Assembly (NCBI GenBank): GCA_937877535.1
Contig: CALFJF010000059.1
Coordinates: forward strand, 1 to 47,561
Direction: 5' to 3'
DNA: 47,561 nucleotides
Source: an uncultured Treponema sp.
GTDB lineage: Bacteria; Spirochaetota; Spirochaetia; Treponematales; Treponemataceae
Below, piece after piece: positions 1 through 8,632 of the stretch. The translations under genes and the position numbers were made by a program. The notes below the pieces were generated by a model that made no database searches, had not been told where the DNA came from, and was given only the letters and a program-made list of their open reading frames with translations. Numbering within the stretch: position 1 is the stretch's first letter; every line of letters begins with the position of its first letter.

Positions 1-549
1 GAAATTCACCGTCTGAAAAGTTCCCATTATTTTGATTTCCGCTTCGGGAACTTCCTTGAGGATTTCTTCAATCTCGCTGTCGTTTATAGCGATTTCTTCA
101 ATCTCGTCATTATTTTCGTTCGGGGTTTTCTTGTTTTTCTTTTCTTCGATTTTTATGAATTTGCGCTCATCGCACTTGCGCTTGTTGAATTCCTCATCAA
201 GCCGTTTTTCCGCAACTTCATCAATCGCTTTTGAACCTTGCAGATACTTTAAAGTCCAATAATGCCCGCCGACATCGCCCAAAAATTCAAGGTCAAAGAA
301 ATCACAGAATTCAATATTTTTTATCGAATAACAAAGAACATATCGGTCGGCATCTTCCCACGGTCTTTCGTCAGTCACGCTGTCAAGTTCAAATCTCGCG
401 CCACAAAGCGTTTTTTTATCTTTTTTAATTAACAGATAAATGGTGTCGCCAGGTAATGGACCGCGATGCCCAAATCCTGCAACATTATAATCAAGACAGA
501 TGTTATAATTTTCAACATTATCGCTACAATGTAATGTTCTTACTGCCAT
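1..549 (-). CDS. Partial protein coupled to a DNA methylase, possible restriction or specificity partner (C-terminus off the window)
   Basis: An open frame runs from an ATG at 549 through the left edge, giving 183 codons without a stop. Only 3 nt separate it from the methylase stop codon, so the two are co-transcribed and probably translationally coupled. The N-terminal half contains a Gly/Pro turn followed by a hydrophobic strand (GPLPGDTIYLLIKK) and a GARFEL strand. This is faintly like EVE/ASCH (PUA-fold) domains, which occur in modification-dependent restriction enzymes. From about residue 120 it becomes highly charged (Lys/Glu/Asn-rich, low complexity). The position next to an orphan-looking N6-adenine methylase suggests a restriction or specificity role. 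I do not recognise the family and no catalytic motif is visible in this part. Confidence 0.7.
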   Translation of the reverse strand, partial: MAVRTLHCSDNVENYNICLDYNVAGFGHRGPLPGDTIYLLIKKDKKTLCGARFELDSVTDERPWEDADRYVLCYSIKNIEFCDFFDLEFLGDVGGHYWTLKYLQGSKAIDEVAEKRLDEEFNKRKCDERKFIKIEEKKNKKTPNENNDEIEEIAINDSEIEEILKEVPEAEIKIMGTFQTVNF

Positions 550-552
550 TTT

Positions 553-1614
553 TCACCCCGCAATTTTTGATTTTAATTTGTTACGAGTAAATTTACAAGA
601 AAGATAATAGTATAAATCTTTTCGCTCCGTAGATTTGAAACGAATGAGCGGAGTGAGCCGAAAACCGTCTGCGTTGCCTTTTTTCACAACCGTAATCGCC
701 GCACGAACGGAATTGCTTGTGTTCGTGTTGAAAATACCGTGCTTGCGCCCGCAGAAAATATTTCCTGGAACATTGTCGAAAGAGTAAATCTCACCGTTAC
801 ACTGATTAAGAATCTTCCGAAGTGAATAAAATTTTGCTCCCGAAATAAAACTGTACGGAGTAATGATTACAGCGGCTTCGCTCTGTTCTATAATCTTTTC
901 CATAAAACACGAATACAACTCGCGCGAATCGTTCAAAACCTGCGTTTCGTTCCAGTCAAAACCAACTTGCTGAATTGCCGCATACGGAGGATTTGAAATT
1001 ACTTTGCAATTCGCAGGCAAGTTTATTTTTGAAGATAAAAAATCACCAGCAATGTCGTGTATTTTGTCTTCTAAGTCTTTGCCGTATTTTAGAAGGATTG
1101 CCGTTTTACAAATATGCAATGCGATTGAATCTATATCATACAGAAAAAGTTTTCCGCTCTGAATCAGATTTTTTGCTTTTTCTTCGCCGATAAAATCCAA
1201 GTAAGTCAGAATCAGTTTTCCCGTTCCGCACGCGACATCACAGATATTTTCGCCGTCAAGCGAATCAAACCATTCGCTCATAACCAGCGCAACATCTTCG
1301 GGCGTATAATACTGCCCGTTGTTCTTTTTCTGAATTTTGTCTTGAATCGCAAGAGCGATTTCATACATCTCGCCGAAGTTTTTCGCATTTAGGAAATCAA
1401 CATTCTCGCCGTAAGTCAAAACATATTCGCAAATGTATGACCAAGTATGCGCAAGCCCGTTTGTTTCAATGTCGTTAATGTAATCATCTAACTTATAATT
1501 TTGAAACTTTGAAACAATTGAATCAGAAAGTACCGCGACAATTTCAGTTTTTTGAGAAGATTTTTCTGTATCTAACTCATCAAAGAGCGTTTTCTGGGAA
1601 GAAAATTTTTTCAT
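553..1614 (-). CDS. N6-adenine DNA methyltransferase
   Basis: 353 residues. The AdoMet-binding motif is DVACGTGKLIL and the catalytic motif IV is SNPPY, both typical of gamma-type N6-adenine methylases as in HsdM or type IIG enzymes. Just before motif I is GQYYTPEDVALVMSEW, the 'YTP' segment shared by the N6_Mtase family. It should methylate adenine in a short recognition site, either as half of a restriction-modification pair with the next gene or as an orphan. No target recognition domain of normal size is visible, so specificity may lie in the partner. The ATG at 1614 is chosen because the frame upstream is antisense to the decarboxylase and has no methylase character. No strong Shine-Dalgarno sequence precedes it. 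Confidence 0.88.
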   Translation of the reverse strand: MKKFSSQKTLFDELDTEKSSQKTEIVAVLSDSIVSKFQNYKLDDYINDIETNGLAHTWSYICEYVLTYGENVDFLNAKNFGEMYEIALAIQDKIQKKNNGQYYTPEDVALVMSEWFDSLDGENICDVACGTGKLILTYLDFIGEEKAKNLIQSGKLFLYDIDSIALHICKTAILLKYGKDLEDKIHDIAGDFLSSKINLPANCKVISNPPYAAIQQVGFDWNETQVLNDSRELYSCFMEKIIEQSEAAVIITPYSFISGAKFYSLRKILNQCNGEIYSFDNVPGNIFCGRKHGIFNTNTSNSVRAAITVVKKGNADGFRLTPLIRFKSTERKDLYYYLSCKFTRNKLKSKIAG

Positions 1615-1675
1615 GGAATACAATAATGCTGAAATCTTTGATACATTTCTAGCAGATTTTTTATTCTCCGTCCGC

Positions 1676-1703
1676 AAAAAAACAAGGAGCGTTTCGCCCC
1701 TTG
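1676..1703 (-). terminator. Rho-independent terminator of the decarboxylase gene
   Basis: Read on the minus strand, a 9-bp stem with one mismatch (1683-1691 with 1695-1703) and a 3-nt loop is followed by seven U. It lies 15 nt after the decarboxylase stop codon and before the methylase gene. Confidence 0.8.
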
Positions 1704-1718
1704 CCTTTCTTTCTTCCC

Positions 1719-2891
1719 CTACTCCATATAATACGTCTTTATCGGCGGAAAGCCATTGAACTCCACACTGGCATAGGTTCCTGTATACGCGCCAGTTGAA
1801 AGCCAATAAAGGCGGTCGCCCGCTTTGAGCGAAAGCGGCAATTTGTACTTGATGTTTTCGTACATGATGTCCGCGCTGTCGCAAGTGGGACCAGCCAAAA
1901 TCACCTCGCCTTCTTTTTCGCCGAGCGCGTCTTTGTCGCTCACCACGGGATATTTTATTGACTCGTCCATTGTTTCCACGAGTCCGTTGAACTTTCCAGA
2001 ATCTTGATAGACCCACCGCTGAAGAGCCGTGTTGTTTTTTCTTGAAATGAGGACGATTTCGCTTGTGAGAATTCCGCAATCTCCAACGAGAGAACGACCT
2101 GGCTCCAAAATTATCATCGGAATGTCGTCTCCAAAATCATCGTGAAGATAGCGCGTGATTTCAGAAGCGTAATCAGAAAGCGGGTTTGTCGGCTGGATAT
2201 AATGCGCAGGAAAACCGCCGCCCATGTTTATCATCGAAAGTTTGATTCCCTCTTCTTCTTCGAGCGACGAAAAAAGATACGTCGCTTTTGCAATCGCCTC
2301 GTTCCAAATTCCAATATCGCGCTGCTGACTTCCCACGTGAAACGAAACTCCGTAGGGAGTCAGTCCCAACTCCCGCGCCATCACAAGAAGGTCGTAAGCC
2401 ATATCAGGGTGGCAGCCAAACTTACGCGAGAGCGGCCAATCCGCACTTTGTCCCGCTTCCACGAGCATTCGCACAAAAATGCGCGACCCTGGCGCAAATT
2501 TTGCAATATTTTTGAGGTCGTCTTTGGAATCCGTGGCGAACATACGAACGCCGTTTTTGTAAAAATACTCGATGTCGCGCGCCTTTTTTATCGTGTTGCC
2601 GTAGGAAATGCGCTCTCCAGTAACTCCAAGCGCAAGAACTCGGTCAAGTTCGTAGCGCGAAGCAATATCAAAATTCGAGCCAAGTTCATTCAAAAGTTTG
2701 AGCACAGGCTCTCCAGGGCACGCTTTTACCGCATAAAAAATATGCGCATACGGAAACGAATCCCGCAATTTGATGAAATTGTACTTAATCTGATGAAGAT
2801 TGATGACAACGTTCGGAGTTTCAAGGTCTTTAGAAAATTCTTTGAACCGCTCCCATTCAGAATCTGAAATGTAGTCAGAACGATTGAACAT
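1719..2891 (-). CDS. Type III-fold PLP-dependent decarboxylase, probable ornithine decarboxylase
   Basis: 390 residues, the normal length for the alanine-racemase-fold decarboxylases (eukaryotic-type ODC, bacterial ornithine/lysine decarboxylase). The PLP-binding lysine is K56 in FYAVKACPGEP. HVGSQ, the glycine-rich phosphate loop MGGGFPAHY and EPGRSLVG follow in family order. GPTCDSAD near residue 325 supplies the second-subunit cysteine and aspartate of the dimeric active site. The likely reaction is ornithine (or lysine) to putrescine (or cadaverine) for polyamine synthesis in the cytoplasm. Substrate choice cannot be settled by eye. It is divergent from purB. A weak GGCGGTG site lies upstream of the ATG. 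Confidence 0.9.
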   Translation of the reverse strand: MFNRSDYISDSEWERFKEFSKDLETPNVVINLHQIKYNFIKLRDSFPYAHIFYAVKACPGEPVLKLLNELGSNFDIASRYELDRVLALGVTGERISYGNTIKKARDIEYFYKNGVRMFATDSKDDLKNIAKFAPGSRIFVRMLVEAGQSADWPLSRKFGCHPDMAYDLLVMARELGLTPYGVSFHVGSQQRDIGIWNEAIAKATYLFSSLEEEEGIKLSMINMGGGFPAHYIQPTNPLSDYASEITRYLHDDFGDDIPMIILEPGRSLVGDCGILTSEIVLISRKNNTALQRWVYQDSGKFNGLVETMDESIKYPVVSDKDALGEKEGEVILAGPTCDSADIMYENIKYKLPLSLKAGDRLYWLSTGAYTGTYASVEFNGFPPIKTYYME

Positions 2892-3062
2892 GGCACACCG
2901 CCTGAAAAAAAATAATCCGCAAAAAATCGAAAAAGATTCCGCTTATTTTTTGCATAAAATCGAATCATAAACAAAAAAAATCGCGTGGTCTATAGGAATT
3001 CAAAAAGTTTTTGAAAGATTTTTTCACGCGTTTTTCTAGTGGGCGAATCGCATTTTTTCCGC

Positions 3063-3074
3063 TATACTTTCCGC
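3063..3074 (+). promoter_or_regulatory. -10 element giving a probable leaderless purB mRNA
   Basis: TATACT at 3063-3068 is followed by six bases and then the purB ATG at 3075. There is no Shine-Dalgarno sequence. A start 6-7 nt after the -10 element would fall on the ATG itself. No good -35 element is visible. Confidence 0.55.
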
Positions 3075-4496
3075 ATGGAAACACGAAACATTTTTGAGAA
3101 TCTCTCTTGCATCGACCACCGCTATTCGCTTTCGGAAAAGGCGGCTTTTGACGGACTTTCTTCTTATATAAGCGAGCAGGCTTCAATCCGCTCGTGCGCG
3201 AGGGCTGAAGCGGCTTTGGTGAAGGCGCATCTGAAGGTGCGCGGCGAATTGACGGACGAACTTGCGAAGACGCTTGACGATGTGGCGGCAAACATCGACC
3301 CCGAAGAAGTCTACGCCGAGGAAGAAAAAACAAAGCACAATATCCGTGCGCTCGTCAATGTGATGAAAACGAAGGTCGATTCTAAAATCGGGCCGCTCAT
3401 TCATCTCGGGGCAACTTCGGTCGATATTTTGGACACCGCTTTGAGCTGCCGAATGAGAGATGTGACGCAGAATGTCGTGCTTCCCGAATTGAAGAAACTT
3501 GAAAAATATCTGTGCGAAATCGCCGAGCGTGAATGCGACACTCCGCAGGTCGGGCGAACGCACGGTCAGCACGCAGTTCCAATCACTTTCGGCTGGAGCA
3601 TCGCGGAATTCGTCGCCCGTCTCGGAAAATCAATTTTAAGAATTGAAGAACTTTCAAATGATTTGGTCGGAAAATTGGCAGGGCCTGTCGGAAGTTACAA
3701 CGGACCTTCGATGATTGTAAAAGACCCGGAAGAACTTGAGCGAATCTACACCGAATTCTTGGGATTGAAGCCGAGCGAATATTCAAATCAGCTCGTCGAG
3801 CCTGAGCATGTGTTGCGGCTTTTGCTTGAAATGAATGTGGCGTTCGGAATCATCGCAAATTTGGCGGACGATTTGCGAAACTTGCAGCGAAGCGAAATCG
3901 GCGAAGTGTTCGAGTATTTCGCCTCAACTCAGGTCGGCTCTTCAACAATGCCGCAAAAGCGCAATCCATGGAACAGCGAGCATGTCAAATCGCTTTGGAA
4001 GGCGATGTGCCCGCGCGTGATTACTTTCTATATGGACCAGATTTCCGAGCATCAGCGCGACCTCACAAACTCGGCAAGCCAGCGATTCATCGCCGACTAT
4101 GTTTCGGGCTTTACGATGGCGGTTGCGCGAATGAATTCGGTCGTCAAGGGCTTGCAGGCGGACAAAGAGGGCATGGCGCGAAATCTTCAGGGCGCGGGCG
4201 GAAAGGTGAGGGGCGGCGTTCTTGCAGAACCCGCGTACATTTTGCTCGGAGAGGCGGGCGTGAACGACGGACACGAGGTCATCCGAAAAATCACGCTTGA
4301 AGCCGAGCAAAGCGGAAAGACTTTCTTTGAAGTCCTCAAAACGCACGAGGAGGCATTCGCCAAAATCACCGCGCAGCTTGAGAAGCTTGGAATCGAAAAT
4401 CCCGCGAGTTTTTTTGAGAATCCTGCGAATTACAGAGGCTTGGCGGCAGAAAAATCTAAGCGGCTTGCACAGAAATATTCCAAACTGATGGATTAA
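3075..4496 (+). CDS. purB: Adenylosuccinate lyase
   Basis: 473 residues, fumarase/aspartase superfamily. It splits SAICAR to AICAR and adenylosuccinate to AMP, each with release of fumarate, in cytoplasmic purine synthesis. The superfamily signature GSSTMPQKRNPW lies near residue 288. The catalytic-base segment VGRTHGQHAVP and HLGATSVDILD are present. The ATG at 3075 is used instead of an in-frame ATG at 3039, because homologues begin near METRNIFENLSC and because a -10 element lies six bases upstream. It stands alone, with a repeat-filled gap before the next gene, and is divergent from the decarboxylase gene. Confidence 0.95.
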   Translation: METRNIFENLSCIDHRYSLSEKAAFDGLSSYISEQASIRSCARAEAALVKAHLKVRGELTDELAKTLDDVAANIDPEEVYAEEEKTKHNIRALVNVMKTKVDSKIGPLIHLGATSVDILDTALSCRMRDVTQNVVLPELKKLEKYLCEIAERECDTPQVGRTHGQHAVPITFGWSIAEFVARLGKSILRIEELSNDLVGKLAGPVGSYNGPSMIVKDPEELERIYTEFLGLKPSEYSNQLVEPEHVLRLLLEMNVAFGIIANLADDLRNLQRSEIGEVFEYFASTQVGSSTMPQKRNPWNSEHVKSLWKAMCPRVITFYMDQISEHQRDLTNSASQRFIADYVSGFTMAVARMNSVVKGLQADKEGMARNLQGAGGKVRGGVLAEPAYILLGEAGVNDGHEVIRKITLEAEQSGKTFFEVLKTHEEAFAKITAQLEKLGIENPASFFENPANYRGLAAEKSKRLAQKYSKLMD

Positions 4497-4507
4497 CGGC
4501 AGGAGGG

Positions 4508-4590
4508 GTGGTTGAGTAGACCGAAGGTCGTATCGAAACCACAGAATCAAGCAGTTGGTGGCTTCGACAGGCGGGGCCACCGAAGATTCG
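4508..4590 (+). repeat. Two degenerate copies of a dispersed GGTTTCGACAGGCTCAACC-type element
   Basis: Two palindromic elements in opposite orientation sit in the purB-ppaC gap. The first starts GTGGTTGAG and ends TCGAAACCAC. The second reads GTGGCTTCGACAGGC followed by GGCCACC. Better-preserved copies of the core lie at 30636-30657 and 44842-44865. The gap also contains the ppaC promoter. No gene is seen in it. Confidence 0.6.
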
Positions 4591-4666
4591 GCGACATCGC
4601 CAAGTTGATTTTGTAGTTTGCGAGAAAAAAGTGCAGGCGAACGCTGATTTTTTGTTTGAGATTTAC

Positions 4667-4679
4667 TAAAATAGAGTGT
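4667..4679 (+). promoter_or_regulatory. -10 element giving a probable leaderless ppaC mRNA
   Basis: TAAAAT at 4667-4672 is followed by seven bases and the ATG at 4680. There is no Shine-Dalgarno sequence, only AGAGTGT. Confidence 0.5.
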
Positions 4680-6356
4680 ATGAAAAATACAACCTACGTT
4701 TTTGGGCATAAAAATCCTGACACAGATGCGATTGTTTCTGCCGTCGCGTTCGCAAGGTTAAAGCAACTTCTTGGAGAGAGCGAGTACGTCGCGGCTCGTG
4801 CGGGAAAACTCTCTCCTCAAACTGAATACATTTTCAAAAGATTCAAAGTTTTGCCGCCAGAGTACATTCCAGAGTTGCATCCAAAAGTCGCGTATTACAT
4901 GAAAGACACGGGCGAAGGCGCGGAGTGCGTGGACGAAAGCCGTTCGCTTTGGAACGCGGCAAGCAAAATGCAAAAAAGCGGCGTTTCCGTTCTTCCCGTC
5001 GTGGATGCGAGCGGAAAATACAAATCGCTCTTGCATTATAACGTATTTGCGCGGGCGGTGATTTCGATTCTCAATCCAGAACACCACCTTTCGATTTCAA
5101 CGAGCATAAAACTCATCAAAGAAACGATTGGAGCGCAGCCCGTTTGCCTTCAAAATAATCCCGACGAAATCCAAAAACTCACGATAATCGTTGGCGCGGC
5201 AAGTTTTGAGTCGTTCAAAAAAACGCTTTCTGCGCATAGAAGCGAGCGAGTCGTTGTGATAACGGGAAATCGCGACGACATTCAAAATCATTGTATTGAA
5301 TCTTCCGTTGCCGCGCTGGTTTTGACTGGCGGGAAAATTCCTCCAAAAGAAATTTGCGAAAAAGCACGGAGCGGAAAAACGAGCGTTTTGGTCAGTTCTT
5401 TTGACACGGCTTCAACGGCAATGCTCATATCTTACTCCTCCCCTGTATCCGTTATGTCGGATTCTTCGGTGGAAGGCGTGCATCCAATGGACAGCGTGCG
5501 AAAAATCAAACCGCTTTTGAAAAAAAGTCCCAGCCGCTCGCTTCCCGTGATTTCTGACGACGGAATGCTTCTTGGCATTATCAGCGAAAACGATTTACTC
5601 CACGAACCAAACATTCAAGTTTCGCTCGTGGACCACAACGAATTGTCGCAGGCGGTGGAAGGAATCGAAAATTACAAAATTAGAGAAATCGTTGACCACC
5701 ACAGAATCGGCTCGATTGCCACAAAATATCCGATTACGTTTATAAATCGCCCCGTCGGTTCGACTTCAACGCAAATCGCAAATCTCTACCGCGAAAAACA
5801 CGTGCCAATTCCGCAAGACATTGCGCCACTTCTTTTGTGCGGGATTCTTTCAGACACGCTGATTTTGCAAAGCGCGACCACAACTGACATTGACCGCGAG
5901 GTCGCAGACTATCTTTCTGCAATTACCGACCTCGACATAAACGCGCTCGGACATGACGTAATCAGCGCGGGAAGCCACATCGGAAATCGCTCCGTTGGAG
6001 AAGTCATCTCGCAAGACCTCAAGGAGTTTTCGGAAGACGAGGACGGAAACGCGATAAAATACACGGTGAGCCAGATTGAAGTTGAAGACCCTGACGAATT
6101 TTTGGCTCGAAAAGCAGAATTTTTGGACGAACTTGAAATTGTAAGACGAAGCCGCGGTTGCCTTTTTTGCGCGCTTCTCGTAACGGATATTACAAAACTG
6201 TCGTCTTTAATGCTCATTGCAAGCGACGCAAAATTTTTGCCGTTCGTCAATTTTCCAAAGCGCGACGAAAATCTGTATTACCTCAAAGACGTTGTAAGCC
6301 GAAAAAAACAGTTAATTCCGCTTCTCACCGAAGAAATCGCTCGATTTAAATCGTAA
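4680..6356 (+). CDS. ppaC: Manganese-dependent (family II) inorganic pyrophosphatase with regulatory CBS and DRTGG domains
   Basis: 558 residues, DHH superfamily. The N-terminal metal site GHKNPDTDAI (residues about 8-17) is separated from the second half of the DHH domain (VDHNE and VDHHRIGSI) by an insert of roughly 250 residues. The insert contains a CBS motif (SGVSVLPVVDASGKY), a DRTGG-like region and a second CBS motif (SRSLPVISDDGMLLGIIS). A DHHA2 domain ends the protein, with HIGNRSVGEVISQD. The enzyme hydrolyses pyrophosphate to phosphate in the cytoplasm. In this family the CBS pair binds adenine nucleotides and tunes activity. It is the first gene of a five-gene same-strand run. Confidence 0.93.
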   Translation: MKNTTYVFGHKNPDTDAIVSAVAFARLKQLLGESEYVAARAGKLSPQTEYIFKRFKVLPPEYIPELHPKVAYYMKDTGEGAECVDESRSLWNAASKMQKSGVSVLPVVDASGKYKSLLHYNVFARAVISILNPEHHLSISTSIKLIKETIGAQPVCLQNNPDEIQKLTIIVGAASFESFKKTLSAHRSERVVVITGNRDDIQNHCIESSVAALVLTGGKIPPKEICEKARSGKTSVLVSSFDTASTAMLISYSSPVSVMSDSSVEGVHPMDSVRKIKPLLKKSPSRSLPVISDDGMLLGIISENDLLHEPNIQVSLVDHNELSQAVEGIENYKIREIVDHHRIGSIATKYPITFINRPVGSTSTQIANLYREKHVPIPQDIAPLLLCGILSDTLILQSATTTDIDREVADYLSAITDLDINALGHDVISAGSHIGNRSVGEVISQDLKEFSEDEDGNAIKYTVSQIEVEDPDEFLARKAEFLDELEIVRRSRGCLFCALLVTDITKLSSLMLIASDAKFLPFVNFPKRDENLYYLKDVVSRKKQLIPLLTEEIARFKS

Positions 6357-6400
6357 AAATCGAACGAAAAAGCAAAAACGAAGAGCAGAATGGAGAGAAA

Positions 6401-7327
6401 ATGTACTATTTTTTGGTGAATGAACACGGCGGAAGCGGCAAGGGAAGTCGAAGATGGGACGTTGTAAAACCGATTCTCGACGAACGCGGCATACAATATG
6501 AAGAATACGTGCCAGAATACGCGGGACATGCGACTTTACTCGCGAAAGAAATCTCAAAAAAGAGCGACGACGACATTCGGATTGTGATTTTGGGCGGAGA
6601 CGGCACAATAAACGAAGTTTTGAACGGAATCGAGGATTTTTCTCGCGTAAAACTCGCGCTCATTCCAACGGGAAGCGGAAACGATTTTTCGCGCGGACTT
6701 CATCTTCCCAGGCACAATCCAAAAAAATCGCTCGACATGATTTTGAACGCAGGAAACGGGCAAAAAATCGACCTGGGCATTGTGGAAAGCGCGGAAATCA
6801 ACAAAAAGCGCATTTTTGGAATTAGCGCAGGTTTTGGACTTGACGCAATCGTTGGAACGGGAATCAACACGTCAAAAATCAAAATCGCTTTGAATAAAAT
6901 GCACGCGGGCAAACTTTCTTACGCGCTTTTGACCATAAAAACGCTTTTTTCGATGAAAACGGAGCGCGTCAAAGTTACGTTCGACGACGAGGAAACGCGC
7001 GAATTCAACAAATTGATTTTTCTTGCTGCAATGAATTTTAGAGCGGAAGGCGGCGGAGTGCCAATGGCTCCAAAGGCAAAAGGAAACGACGGTTTTCTTA
7101 CGGTTTGCGCGGCTCACGGAGTTCCAAAGTTTCTGACGTTTTTGATGTTTCCGTTTTTGTGCGCGGGGCTTCACGCTCGGTTCAAGGCGTTTTTCATTCG
7201 CGATTTTACAAAAATGGAAATCGAAAGCGAGGAAAAAAGTACGCTTCACACGGACGGCGAATTATTCGGCGAAGTCAAAAAGGCGACATTTAGAGTTCTC
7301 AAAGGCGAACTGACCGTTTTGGCGTAA
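6401..7327 (+). CDS. Diacylglycerol/lipid kinase family protein (YegS/DgkB type)
   Basis: 308 residues. The diacylglycerol kinase catalytic motif is LGGDGTINEVLNGI, followed by PTGSGNDFSRGL, which binds the nucleotide and lipid head. The N-terminus NEHGGSGKGSRRW is the usual first strand and phosphate loop. It probably phosphorylates diacylglycerol or a related lipid at the inner face of the cytoplasmic membrane, feeding phosphatidate back to phospholipid synthesis. A GGAGAG site 4 nt before the ATG supports this start. It lies 44 nt after ppaC and is probably co-transcribed with it. Confidence 0.9.
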   Translation: MYYFLVNEHGGSGKGSRRWDVVKPILDERGIQYEEYVPEYAGHATLLAKEISKKSDDDIRIVILGGDGTINEVLNGIEDFSRVKLALIPTGSGNDFSRGLHLPRHNPKKSLDMILNAGNGQKIDLGIVESAEINKKRIFGISAGFGLDAIVGTGINTSKIKIALNKMHAGKLSYALLTIKTLFSMKTERVKVTFDDEETREFNKLIFLAAMNFRAEGGGVPMAPKAKGNDGFLTVCAAHGVPKFLTFLMFPFLCAGLHARFKAFFIRDFTKMEIESEEKSTLHTDGELFGEVKKATFRVLKGELTVLA

Positions 7328-7375
7328 AAAAAAATCAACGTTTTTAGGTTTGAAAAAATAAAAAAGGAGGAAACT

Positions 7376-8617
7376 ATGAAAAAACTCATCATTTTCACGC
7401 TGTTTTTTTTGAGTATTTCGTTGATTTTTGGAGAAGACGGAACGATTTTTCGTTTTTTGTTCAACAAAGGCGACAGACTCAGCATGGTTTCCCGCGTTGA
7501 AGAAGACGTTTTTCTAAACGGCAGGGAATTGCCGCACGCAACAATTCTAAACAGAATCAGCATGGAAATCACCGATGTTGACAAAAATGGACGCGGAAAA
7601 ACCGAAGCCACATTTATGACGAGCGAAAGTTTTTCCGACCTCGGCTTTTTTACGGCAGCAGGTTGGGAAGAACATAAAAGCGAAAGCGTTTTTTGGCGAA
7701 GTCGCACAGGGGAATTTGAGATTTCAGACGAATATTTTATGCCGATTGTTCGCGACATTCCGATTTTTCCTCAAAAGGCGGTAAAAATCGGCGACACCTG
7801 GCAAGAAAATGGCTACGAAGCGGAAGATTTTAGGCGAAATTACAACATTCCGAATCCTGTAAAAGTTCCGTTTACGGCGCAATACACCTATGTAAAAGAC
7901 GAGGAAAAAACAGACGAAAACGGAAACAAGCGAACATTGAGCGTAATCAGCGCAAAATACAGTCTTATGTTTGAAAATCCCATTTCAGATGATTATATCG
8001 TAAATATGGCGACTGACCCGCCTGTTTCAACGATGGGATATTCAAATAGAACGATTTGGTTTGATAACGAGCGCGGGCAAATTGACCATTACGTTGAAGA
8101 TTTTAGAATCGTCATTGAAACCTTTACGGGAAACACGGCGATTTTTAGAGGACGAACGACAACCGAAGTTACAGAATACAAGCCTTCCGCGACCGACGAA
8201 AACCTCAAACTCGTTCAAGACGAAGTAAAATCGCTTGGACTTTCTGACGTTTCCGTTGAAAAAAGCGACAAAGGACTTCGCATCAGTCTTCAAAATATTC
8301 AATTTGAGCCAGATTCTGCAAACCTTATTCCATCGGAGCGGGCAAAAATCCGAGAAATCGCAAAAATCTTGCGAAAGTTCCCGAACGACATTTTGGTGAG
8401 CGGACACACGGCAAGCGCGGGCGATGAACTTTCGTGCCAAGAATTGTCTGAAGAGAGGGCGGATGCGGTGGCTAGGTACATTGAAAATCTGGGCGTGAGA
8501 ACGCGAACGCACATTTTCACAGAAGGATTTGGCTCCAGGCAGCCCGTTGGTGACAATGAAACCGAAGAAGGAAGAGCAAAAAATCGTCGTGTGGAACTTA
8601 CAATACTTGATAAATAA
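7376..8617 (+). CDS. Exported protein with C-terminal OmpA (peptidoglycan-binding) domain
   Basis: 413 residues. The N-terminus has a signal peptide (MKKLIIFTLFFLSISLIFGED, cleavage probably after residue 20). The middle part (about 20-285) is a beta-rich region I cannot assign. The C-terminal OmpA-like domain (about 300-413) runs from IQFEPDSANLIPSE through VSGHTASAGD and ends in EEGRAKNRRVELTIL, the NRRVEL motif that closes OmpA domains and helps bind peptidoglycan. It probably sits in the periplasm linked to the cell wall. AAGGAGG 5 nt before the ATG is one of the strongest ribosome binding sites in the window. Confidence 0.9.
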   Translation: MKKLIIFTLFFLSISLIFGEDGTIFRFLFNKGDRLSMVSRVEEDVFLNGRELPHATILNRISMEITDVDKNGRGKTEATFMTSESFSDLGFFTAAGWEEHKSESVFWRSRTGEFEISDEYFMPIVRDIPIFPQKAVKIGDTWQENGYEAEDFRRNYNIPNPVKVPFTAQYTYVKDEEKTDENGNKRTLSVISAKYSLMFENPISDDYIVNMATDPPVSTMGYSNRTIWFDNERGQIDHYVEDFRIVIETFTGNTAIFRGRTTTEVTEYKPSATDENLKLVQDEVKSLGLSDVSVEKSDKGLRISLQNIQFEPDSANLIPSERAKIREIAKILRKFPNDILVSGHTASAGDELSCQELSEERADAVARYIENLGVRTRTHIFTEGFGSRQPVGDNETEEGRAKNRRVELTILDK

Positions 8618-8620
8618 TGG

Positions 8621-8632
8621 TAAAATCGCAGT
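8621..8632 (+). promoter_or_regulatory. -10 element giving a probable leaderless carD mRNA
   Basis: TAAAAT at 8621-8626, then six bases, then the carD ATG. It lies just after the upstream stop codon. No Shine-Dalgarno sequence is present. carD may therefore have its own promoter inside the operon. Confidence 0.5.

Noticed and set aside
1615..2079. N-terminal extension of the methylase frame up to 2079
   Set aside because: This part is antisense to the decarboxylase gene, is Arg-rich without methylase similarity, and would run through the decarboxylase terminator. Methylase-like sequence begins at the ATG at 1614.
3039..3074. Upstream in-frame ATG for purB at 3039
   Set aside because: The 12 extra residues are not like homologues, and the region includes the -10 element. 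No ribosome binding site precedes it.
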